Shown here: positions 33,608-40,875 of the stretch, in pieces
Layout of the letters: each line of letters starts with the position of its first letter
How positions within the stretch are numbered: the stretch's first letter is position 1
NCBI GenBank assembly: GCA_016795065.1
Contig: JAEUIU010000003.1
Location: 1 to 64,000 of the forward strand
Direction: 5' to 3'
Length of the DNA: 64,000 nucleotides
From: Phycisphaerae bacterium
GTDB taxonomy: Bacteria > Planctomycetota > Phycisphaerae > Phycisphaerales > SM1A02
Position numbers and translations under genes: made by a program
The notes under the pieces: model-generated
Database searches by the model: none
What the model was told of the DNA's origin: nothing
What the model saw: only the letters and a program-made list of their open reading frames with translations

Positions 33608-36456
33608 AGCCACTCACGGGGCAGCCTGAAGGCAACACGAGCGACACGGGCTGTCCCTCGACCGAGGACCTGGCCCGACTGGCTTCCGAAGGCTCGCTCG
33701 CAGCCGAATCGGAACCGGCCCTCGCCCGCCACTTGCGCGGCTGCTCGGCGTGCAGGACCGCCTTTGAGGAACTCTGTGGGACGGAGCGGTTCCTCGCCGG
33801 ATTCGCGGCAACGCTTTCGGAGAGCGACGACGATCGCCACGCGCGGGCGAATGCGCCAACGGCCAGCATTCCAGCCCTCGACGGTTACCGCATCGAAAGC
33901 GAGCTTCGTCACGGCGGTCAAGGCATCGTCTATCGCGCGGTTCACGAGGCCTCGGGCCGGGTGGTCGCCCTGAAGGTCGTGCGAACCGGGTCCCATCGGC
34001 GCCGGGCCAGGATCGAGCGCGAGGCGGCCTTGGCGGCGCGGCTTCGCCACCCGAACATCGTCACGATCCACGATTGCGGGTCCCTCAGCGACGGCCGTTA
34101 CGCGATCGCTCTCGAACTTGTCGACGGCAAGCCATTGGACGAATGGGCCCGCGAGGCGACCGCCCTGCATCCGAGCCGCGAGGGACTTCTTCTGCGGCTT
34201 CGGGTCTTCGCCAAGATCTGCGATGCGATCGAGCACGCCCACCGCCACGGCGTCATCCACTGTGATCTCAAGCCCGACAACGTCCTCGTCGACCGCGACG
34301 ACGAACCGCGTGTCCTCGATTTCGGCGTCGCCCGGGCGACTTCGCTGGATGACTCGCCGCGCATCACCGTTACCGGCGAGATTGCCTGCACCTTGGCCTA
34401 TGCCGCACCGGAACAGCTTGCGTCCGACCGCAGCGCGGTCGACACCCGGACCGACGTCTATTCGCTCGGCGTGATCCTGTATGAACTCCTGACCTCTCGC
34501 CTGCCCTACAACGCCGATCGCGGCATCTCCGATCTCGTCGCCGCCATCAGCCACGCTCCCCCGCCGCCACCGTCGCACTGTCGCGACGGCAGCGAGGTCG
34601 TCCAGATCGATCGCGACCTCGACACGATCGCCCTCACCGCTCTCGCGAAGGACCCGGAGCGCCGCTATCCGACGGCCGCCGCGTTCAAATCCGACATCCT
34701 CCACTATCTCGCTGGAGAGCCGATCGCGGCCCGGCGGGACAGCGTCGCCTATGTCCTGCGCAAGGCCCTCACCCGACATCGGCGGGCCGTTGCGATCTTC
34801 AGTCTTGCGGGCTGTGCGGTCCTGATCGGGATCGGAGCGACCATCCTCGCCGCGATGCGGGCCCGCGAGGCCGGCTTCCGCGAAGAGGCCGAACGAACGC
34901 GGATGCGCGCCGAGGCCCAGCGCGACGACGCCATCGCCGAAATGCTGCGGGAGATCATTCCTGCCGCCGACTCTGGCGCCGACGACGCGGGCATGCAGCA
35001 GACGCTTGAGTCGGTCAGCCTGTCGCTTGAGTCGGGCACGTTCTCGGGTGATGCCGAAACGGCCGCGGCGGCGCGGATCGCCATCGGCGACGTCTGCGTC
35101 GACCAGAACAAGCTGCGTCGGGCCGAGGTCGAGTATCGACAGGCGATCCGTTCGCTGCGAAGCCGCACCCATCCCAGCGACCCGATTCTCGGCGCCGCCG
35201 AGGAGCGATTGGCTCGGCTCCTTCTTATGCGCTCGGCGACGGATGAGGCTCTTACACGGGCCCTCACGGCTGATGCCATTCGGCAGGAGACGCTCGGCCC
35301 CGACCATCCTGACACGCTGCATGGTCTCTGCACGCTGGCAAACATCCGCGTGGCCCGCGGCGAACTTGATCGCGCTGACGCCGTCCATCGCCGCATCGAT
35401 ACGCATCCGGTGGTCGTCGGCGATTCGGTTCACGAAGTGATGGACGCGGTGCACGAGGCCCGGGCCCGTCTGGCGGCGGCGCGTCAGGACGCTCCAGCCC
35501 GTCGTCGTCACTGTGAGGAACGGGTGCGAGCGGTCTGCCGCGCCTACGGTGATTCACACCCGGCCGTGCGGGCGGCGCTCACCGCTCTGGCTGAAGCCCT
35601 CCCCGACGACCCCGCGCGGGCCACGACCCTTGGCACGATCGTGACGACCCTCCGCGAGCGAAAGCTCTTTGAGGCGGAGCCGGAGGAAATCCGTCGCCTG
35701 CTGGAGGAGAAGCGTCGACTGCTCGGTGACTCTCATCCCGATCTTGTGGAGACACTGGTGCAACTCGCCAATCGCCTCACGTCGCTCGAGCGTTGGGAAG
35801 AGACGATCACAACGTGTCTGGAAGCTGAACGGATCGCCATGCCCGACGACGTCATCGAGACCGTCGGTGAGGCGGACCTGCTCGAGCTGAGGGCCGATGC
35901 GCTCTGGTTCGTCGGCAAGCCCGCCGAGGCGGCCGCCGTCGGAGCTCGCCAGCTCGCCGCGCTCCGCCCGCTCCTCCGAGGCAAGGACGACATGCATTTG
36001 GCTGTGCGGGTCAAGGAACTCTCCTTCCGCTGCCTGGACAACGGCGAGAACGAGAAGGCCCGAGCTCTTGGCGATGAGGCGATCGCGATTGCCCGCTCGA
36101 TCTCCGAGCATGATCCGCAACTGGGCTGGATGCTCAGCGACATCAGCCAGAACGAGCTGCGCATGGGCAACATTGAACGGGCCTACACACTTGCGTTGGA
36201 AGGCCTGTCGCTCCTTCAGCGCGGCGACCGCTCCTACGCCTGGCACTTGGCGATCACGCACTACCGCTTCGCCGCGATCCAGGCCAAACGCGGCGATCCC
36301 GAGGGGGCGAAGGCATCCCTCGCGACCGCACGACGGCTTCTTGAGCAGCCGGAGATCACTGCCCGCGAACGGCAGTTCTCGCTTCCTCACGTCGATACGC
36401 TTCTGAAGGGGATCCTCGAGGAAGAGAGTGACAAGACGGCTTCCGGCGCAACCTGA
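33604..36456 (+). CDS. membrane Ser/Thr protein kinase with N-terminal zinc-finger and C-terminal TPR
   Basis: 950 residues, GTG start coupled to the sigma gene. Residues about 18-60 look like an anti-sigma zinc finger (LARHLRGCSACRTAFEEL, with His and two Cys). The Hanks kinase domain (about 95-365) has HGGQGIVYRAV, VALKVV with the ATP Lys, HCDLKPDN for the catalytic loop, DFGVARA, and AYAAPEQL. The residue before the catalytic Asp is Cys instead of Arg (a non-RD kinase), so activation-loop phosphorylation may not be required. One membrane helix lies at about 396-418. The rest is a long TPR-like helical region (about 440-945) that may sense a ligand or partner outside the cytoplasm. It probably tethers and controls the paired sigma factor. 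Confidence 0.85.
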   Translation: MKPLTGQPEGNTSDTGCPSTEDLARLASEGSLAAESEPALARHLRGCSACRTAFEELCGTERFLAGFAATLSESDDDRHARANAPTASIPALDGYRIESELRHGGQGIVYRAVHEASGRVVALKVVRTGSHRRRARIEREAALAARLRHPNIVTIHDCGSLSDGRYAIALELVDGKPLDEWAREATALHPSREGLLLRLRVFAKICDAIEHAHRHGVIHCDLKPDNVLVDRDDEPRVLDFGVARATSLDDSPRITVTGEIACTLAYAAPEQLASDRSAVDTRTDVYSLGVILYELLTSRLPYNADRGISDLVAAISHAPPPPPSHCRDGSEVVQIDRDLDTIALTALAKDPERRYPTAAAFKSDILHYLAGEPIAARRDSVAYVLRKALTRHRRAVAIFSLAGCAVLIGIGATILAAMRAREAGFREEAERTRMRAEAQRDDAIAEMLREIIPAADSGADDAGMQQTLESVSLSLESGTFSGDAETAAAARIAIGDVCVDQNKLRRAEVEYRQAIRSLRSRTHPSDPILGAAEERLARLLLMRSATDEALTRALTADAIRQETLGPDHPDTLHGLCTLANIRVARGELDRADAVHRRIDTHPVVVGDSVHEVMDAVHEARARLAAARQDAPARRRHCEERVRAVCRAYGDSHPAVRAALTALAEALPDDPARATTLGTIVTTLRERKLFEAEPEEIRRLLEEKRRLLGDSHPDLVETLVQLANRLTSLERWEETITTCLEAERIAMPDDVIETVGEADLLELRADALWFVGKPAEAAAVGARQLAALRPLLRGKDDMHLAVRVKELSFRCLDNGENEKARALGDEAIAIARSISEHDPQLGWMLSDISQNELRMGNIERAYTLALEGLSLLQRGDRSYAWHLAITHYRFAAIQAKRGDPEGAKASLATARRLLEQPEITARERQFSLPHVDTLLKGILEEESDKTASGAT

Positions 36457-36637
36457 TCGCCCGGGCTGCGATCCTCCCCCGCTCGACCTGCAACGACTCG
36501 ACTTCTCGGTCCAAAACGCCGATGAGGCGATCGCCATGACCCCTCACGACGCGACGGAAGCACGCGCGGTTCCTGTACACTCCTCCGCCCTTCGTCACCC
36601 GCACGAAGGCCGAACGGTCTCCGCGACCGACGCTCCC

Positions 36638-38128
36638 ATGACCACGACGCAGATTGCGCTTGCTGCCGGCGACGGCATTGGCCCCGAGATCATGAACGCC
36701 ACGCTCTCCCTCTTCCGGGCAGCGGGCGTGATGGACCACGTCGAGTTCGTGCCGGTCGAGATGGGTCGCTCTGTCTTCGACAAGGGCGACACGCGCGGCA
36801 TGACCGACGCGGCGATTCGCACCGTCGAATCCTGTGGGCTGCTCTTCAAGGGGCCGATGGAAACGCCCAAGGGCGGCGGTGGAAAGTCGATCAATGTCAC
36901 CGCTCGCAAGATCTGGAACGCCTTCGCCAACTTGCGGACCTTCCGAACCCTTCCGGGCGTCACCACGCCCTTCAGCAAGGCCGGCATCCCGATCGACCTG
37001 GTCATCGTCCGCGAGAACATCGAAGACACCTATGGCGGCGTCGAACACCGCCTCAGCAACGACATGATGCAGTGCAAGCGGCTGATCTCGGCGCCGGGCT
37101 CCGAGCAGGTCATCCGCTTCGCCATGAAGACGGCTCGCGCCAGCGGCATCAAGCATGTCCATTGCGGCCACAAGGCCAACATCATGAAGATGACCGACGG
37201 GACATTCCTGGATCGCTTCCGTCACGTCGCCCTCGATTTTCCCGAGATCGAATGCAGCGATGTCATCGTCGACGCCCTGTGTATGAACTTGGTGATGAAG
37301 CCGCAAAGCTATCGGATGGTGGTCCTCACGAATCTCCAGGGCGACATCGTGAGCGACCTCTGTGCGGGCCTTGTCGGCGGCCTCGGCTTCGCACCAAGCG
37401 CCAACATCGGCACCCACATCTCGATCTTCGAGGCGGTCCACGGTACGGCCCCGGACATCGCCGGGAAGGGCATCGCCAACCCTGCCGCGCTCGTTCTCTC
37501 GGGCGTGATGATGCTCCGTCACATCGGGCTCCAGCGCCAAGCCGCCCTCATCAAGAACGCCCTGCTCAAGGCCCTTGAGGACGGCGTGCGCACCGGCGAC
37601 TTCGGAGACCGCACCAAGCAGCCGCTCGGAACCGTCGACTTCGCCAGCGCCATCGCACAACGGCTTGGCGAGAAGCCGCACACCGTGCCGGCCGTCGCCG
37701 AGCCGCAGATCGGCCACGACACCGTCACCCACAAGGTCCACCCCAAGCCGGCCCGACCCGAGGTCATTCGCTCACACACCCACGTCACAAAGCATGTCGT
37801 CGGTTTCGACGTCTATCTCGACACACTTCAGCCCAGCGCCGCGGTAGCCGAGGAGTTGCGTGCCTTGAGCGCCGACTCGCCCTTCCGGCTGACTGTCATC
37901 TCCAACCGCGGTACGCAAGTCTGGCCGACCGGCTCGGCCTTCACCGAATGCGTCGACTACTGGCGGGCCCGCTTCGAACTGGCCAGCGACGCCTCACCGG
38001 ACGCCGTTGACCAGTCGCACGTCCTTGCCCTTCTCGGCCGCATCGCCGGCCGGTACGCGGTCGGCAGCTACGAACTGCTGCGGACCTTCGACGGCGTTCG
38101 CGGATATTCGCTGGCCCAAGGGCAGTAA
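36638..38128 (+). CDS. icd: NADP-dependent isocitrate dehydrogenase
   Basis: 496 residues from the ATG at 36638, the length of the Thermus-type enzyme with its C-terminal extension. AAGDGIGPEIM opens the fold. The substrate loop is GGKSINVTARK, with the Arg-rich RTFRTLPG and VRENIEDTYGGVEH. GHKANIMKMTDGTFLDRF has the catalytic Lys, and the metal Asp are in SDVIVDALCMNLV and GDIVSDLCAG. FEAVHGTAPDIAGKGIANPA is the NAD(P) loop. The last 130 residues (from about 365) form the small extension domain seen in the Thermus and Rickettsia forms. It oxidises isocitrate to 2-oxoglutarate in the TCA cycle and appears monocistronic. Confidence 0.92.
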   Translation: MTTTQIALAAGDGIGPEIMNATLSLFRAAGVMDHVEFVPVEMGRSVFDKGDTRGMTDAAIRTVESCGLLFKGPMETPKGGGGKSINVTARKIWNAFANLRTFRTLPGVTTPFSKAGIPIDLVIVRENIEDTYGGVEHRLSNDMMQCKRLISAPGSEQVIRFAMKTARASGIKHVHCGHKANIMKMTDGTFLDRFRHVALDFPEIECSDVIVDALCMNLVMKPQSYRMVVLTNLQGDIVSDLCAGLVGGLGFAPSANIGTHISIFEAVHGTAPDIAGKGIANPAALVLSGVMMLRHIGLQRQAALIKNALLKALEDGVRTGDFGDRTKQPLGTVDFASAIAQRLGEKPHTVPAVAEPQIGHDTVTHKVHPKPARPEVIRSHTHVTKHVVGFDVYLDTLQPSAAVAEELRALSADSPFRLTVISNRGTQVWPTGSAFTECVDYWRARFELASDASPDAVDQSHVLALLGRIAGRYAVGSYELLRTFDGVRGYSLAQGQ

Positions 38129-38165
38129 GCGAAGCGTCAGGGCATGGGCGAATCGCAAGGCTCGG

Positions 38166-38879
38166 TCAATCATCGTCGTCGTCCGAGTCGCCTTCGGACT
38201 CCGCCTCTCCCAATCCGATGACCCAACCCATGCCAGGCACGCGCGTCGTGCGGCTGACGGCGTCGTAACGGAGGAGGAGGCTGGCAGCCCACGCTCCCAC
38301 CATGGCCATCAGGACGATTGCGGCAATCGCCTGCGACGATCCGATGGCATCTCGCTGATCGACGGCCTTGCGTCCGTCCACCATGCTGCGGGTGATGTTC
38401 TCCTTGTGCATCAGCGTGTGCAGTGCGACGCCAGCGAGGTGAAGGGCGATGGTCGCCACGAGGGCATAGGCGGAGATCTCATGGATCTCTTCCACTGCCT
38501 CGACGCCTTTGCCCATGAGGACGCCGGTCGTGGCAAGGGTGAGGACCAAGGCGAAGATCAACACAATCGCGTACGAGGAGCCAGGATTGTGTCCAGCATG
38601 CCGCTCAGGCTGTCCGCTGGCGATCGCCGTGACATACCGGATCAGTGAACTCGGGCTCAGTGGAAAGGCCACAAGCCGGGCGTGGCGTGTCCCGACCACT
38701 CCCCACGCCAGTCGGAGGATGACCACGAGCCCCGCGGTCAGACCGGCAAGCATGTGATAGGGAAAGGCCAGCGAATCCTCGTCACCAAGAAGCCCCACCG
38801 CAAGTGCGATGCAGGTCAGTGCGGCTAGGCTCCAGTGAAGCAGGCGTACCGGCGCGTCCCAGACAAGCAGTCGCTCCAT
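38166..38879 (-). CDS. cytochrome b561 / Ni-Fe hydrogenase b-type membrane protein
   Basis: 237 residues. The ribosome-binding site AAAGGAAACG precedes the ATG. VWDAPVRLLHWSLAAL at the start, AFPYHMLAGLTAGLVVILR and IHEISAYALVATIALHLAGV with LHTLMHKENI supply the paired His residues expected to bind two b-hemes across four helices. A fifth helix (about 185-205) and a strongly acidic C-terminus (ESEGDSDDDDD) follow. It would pass electrons across the membrane; the partner redox protein is not adjacent. The acidic tail is unusual. Confidence 0.85.
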   Translation of the reverse strand: MERLLVWDAPVRLLHWSLAALTCIALAVGLLGDEDSLAFPYHMLAGLTAGLVVILRLAWGVVGTRHARLVAFPLSPSSLIRYVTAIASGQPERHAGHNPGSSYAIVLIFALVLTLATTGVLMGKGVEAVEEIHEISAYALVATIALHLAGVALHTLMHKENITRSMVDGRKAVDQRDAIGSSQAIAAIVLMAMVGAWAASLLLRYDAVSRTTRVPGMGWVIGLGEAESEGDSDDDDD

Positions 38880-38957
38880 GGCGTTTCCTTTCGGCGGTCA
38901 TGCAGAAAGTGCATGGAGGCGGGGTCCTGATGCTCGAAATGCCCGGGCGCAGGTTCC

Positions 38958-38990
38958 GGTTGCGACTCGGTTGCGATTCGGTTGCGACTC
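38958..38990. repeat. 3 x 11-bp tandem repeat (GGTTGCGAYTC)
   Basis: GGTTGCGACTC (38958-38968), GGTTGCGATTC (38969-38979) and GGTTGCGACTC (38980-38990), in the gap between the divergent cytochrome b561 and dockerin genes. It shares the GGTTGCG heptamer, unit length and copy number with 1398-1430 read on the other strand. It lies about 80 nt from the b561 start and 110 nt from the dockerin gene start, where regulatory DNA is expected. Confidence 0.75.
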
Positions 38991-39100
38991 ATGGGCAACG
39001 ACTGATTCTCGGAGTGTTCAGCGCGGAAACCGCGCGAGCGGATTGCTCGGTTCGACGCAAACACCGTGACTCCTGCGGGATTCGAGATACGTTCCACGTC

Positions 39101-40231
39101 ATGCTCGCGTTCGCCCCGATCGCTCTCCTCTCTCGCGCGTCTCTGTCAGCGCTGGCCGTTGCGCATGCGTCGGGCACGTCTACAGACCTCGGTGGATGTC
39201 CGCTCTTTCCGCCGGACAACATCTGGAACGTGCCGGTTGACACCCTTCCGGTGGATCCCAACTCGGCCGCGTACATTCAGACGATCGGGGCGAACGTGGG
39301 GCTGCATCCGGACTTCGGGACGTTTTGGGAGGGTGCCCCGATCGGAATTCCTTACATCGTCGTCCCGCATGACCAGACCCTGGTCGAGATCAGCTTCTAC
39401 TACCCGACCCAGAGCGATCCGGGCCCCTATCCGATTCCGCCCGACGCACCGATCGAAGGCGGTCCGGAGAGCGATGGCGATCGGCACATCCTGATCGTCC
39501 AGGTTGGTGAGGACGGAAGTCCGTGCACGTTGTGGGAGATCTTCGACGCCACCCCCAATCGCGACGGCACCTGGTCGGCGGGCAGCGGCGCCCGGTGGGA
39601 TCTCTCAAGCAACGTTCTTCGGCCGGACGGGTGGACGTCGGCTGACGCGGCGGGCCTGCCGATCTTGCCAGGACTCGTGCGCTATGACGAGGTCCTTTCC
39701 GGCTCGATCGATCACGCCTTGCGCTTCACCACAGTGCCCACCCGCGGCGAGCACCTCTGGCCCGCGCGGCATGACGCAAGCCCGTCGACCAATCCTGCCC
39801 ATCCGCCGATGGGACAGCGCTTCCGGCTGAAGGCCAGCTACGACATCTCCGGCTTCCCGCCCGAGGTCCGGACGATCCTTCAGGCGATGAAGACATACGG
39901 GATCATCCTCGCCGACAACGGCTCGGACTGGTACATCACGGGCACCCACGACACGCGATGGGACGACGAGGTGCTCTCGACGATCTCGGCGGTGAAGGGC
40001 TCGCAGTTCGAGGCGGTCGACGTCTCGTCGCTCATGGTCGATGCCGATTCCGGACAGGCAGCCGGACGCGTCGACAGTGACCTCACCGGCGACGGACTCG
40101 TCAATGCTGGCGACCTCGCCCTGATGCTGGGCGCCTGGGGTTCCGCTGGCGGCCCCGCCGACCTGAACGGCGACGGCACGGTCGACGCCGCCGACCTCTC
40201 AATTCTGCTTGGGGCGTGGACGCTTCCCTAA
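39101..40231 (+). CDS. secreted dockerin-type protein of unknown function
   Basis: 376 residues from the ATG at 39101, the only start giving a signal peptide (hydrophobic 2-24, then HASGTST). The mature part (25-325) is a single domain with CPLFPPDNIWNVPVDTLPVD near its start, repeated His/Asp (GDRHILIVQV, DHALRFTTVPTR, LWPARHDAS) and WYITGTHDTRWDDEVL near its end. I recognise it as a conserved domain of unknown function from actinobacteria and Planctomycetes, not as an enzyme I can name. The C-terminus is the dockerin pair DLTGDGLVNAGDLALMLGAW and DLNGDGTVDAADLSILLGAW. Confidence 0.8.
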   Translation: MLAFAPIALLSRASLSALAVAHASGTSTDLGGCPLFPPDNIWNVPVDTLPVDPNSAAYIQTIGANVGLHPDFGTFWEGAPIGIPYIVVPHDQTLVEISFYYPTQSDPGPYPIPPDAPIEGGPESDGDRHILIVQVGEDGSPCTLWEIFDATPNRDGTWSAGSGARWDLSSNVLRPDGWTSADAAGLPILPGLVRYDEVLSGSIDHALRFTTVPTRGEHLWPARHDASPSTNPAHPPMGQRFRLKASYDISGFPPEVRTILQAMKTYGIILADNGSDWYITGTHDTRWDDEVLSTISAVKGSQFEAVDVSSLMVDADSGQAAGRVDSDLTGDGLVNAGDLALMLGAWGSAGGPADLNGDGTVDAADLSILLGAWTLP

Positions 40232-40285
40232 CAGCCCGTAGCGAACGACAGCCGACGAAAACTTGGAAAAGTTTCCATCGCACCG

Positions 40286-40335
40286 TTGACGCCCAACGAC
40301 ACGCGTAGTAGCTTCCTACGACGTTGGTAGTAGGA
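40286..40335 (+). promoter_or_regulatory. predicted promoter and BlaI-type operator
   Basis: TTGACG (40286-40291) is 17 nt from TAGCTT (40309-40314). GTAGTAG occurs at 40305-40311 and again at 40327-40333, exactly 22 bp (two turns) apart, with CCTAC (40315-40319) between them forming inverted half-sites. Half-sites of the TAGTA/TACTA type are what BlaI/MecI repressors bind, and the BlaI-type gene starts 10 nt downstream, so autoregulation is inferred. Confidence 0.5.
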
Positions 40336-40343
40336 GCCCTGCG

Positions 40344-40742
40344 ATGGGACGCAAAGAGACCGAACGCCATCCCGATTTGGGCGAAGCCGAACTCGCCGTG
40401 CTGCGGGTCCTCTGGGACCACGGCCCGCAGACGGTGCGCGAGGTCATGGAGCGGCTGCATGAACGTGGACGGCGTGTGGCCTACACCACCGTCCTCACCT
40501 TCCTGGCCCGGCTCGAGCAGAAGGGCTCGGTGACCAGCGACAAGACCGATTTGGCCTATGTCTACCGAGCCAAGGCCAGCCGGTCGAGCGTCACCAAGAC
40601 GCGTGTGAAGGCCCTTCTCGAGGAGCTCTACGACGGCGCCGCCGGCCCCGTTGTGATGCATCTGGTCGAGAACGAACGGCTGACCCAGGACGAACTGAGC
40701 AAGCTGCGAAGGCTGATCGACGACCTCGACCGGACGAAGTAG
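40344..40742 (+). CDS. BlaI/MecI/CopY family repressor
   Basis: 132 residues. The winged helix is LGEAELAVLRVLWDHGPQTV and VREVMERLHERGRRVAYTTV, then LTFLARLEQKGSVTSDKTD. YVYRAKASRSSV includes the hinge where BlaR1-type proteases usually cleave. The C-terminal dimerisation helices are LLEELYDGAAGPVVMHLVE and LSKLRRLIDDLD. It is followed after 133 nt by an M56 protease gene, the classic BlaI-BlaR1 pair. No beta-lactamase or penicillin-binding protein gene is near; the targets are probably the genes downstream. Confidence 0.92.
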   Translation: MGRKETERHPDLGEAELAVLRVLWDHGPQTVREVMERLHERGRRVAYTTVLTFLARLEQKGSVTSDKTDLAYVYRAKASRSSVTKTRVKALLEELYDGAAGPVVMHLVENERLTQDELSKLRRLIDDLDRTK

Positions 40743-40875
40743 GCACGCCACGCCCACACCGCACATCGGTTGTGACCCAGAATCGACCTGCAGGCGACCG
40801 CCCTTTCAACCGCCTCACCCTCAGACGGTATTCCCGCGCCCCAGGCATCGCTTGGGGAACGCCCGGAGCAGAGAC

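Noticed and set aside
33586..35511. 641-codon minus-strand frame opposite the kinase
   Set aside because: Arg/Asp/Gly-rich shadow of the kinase gene.
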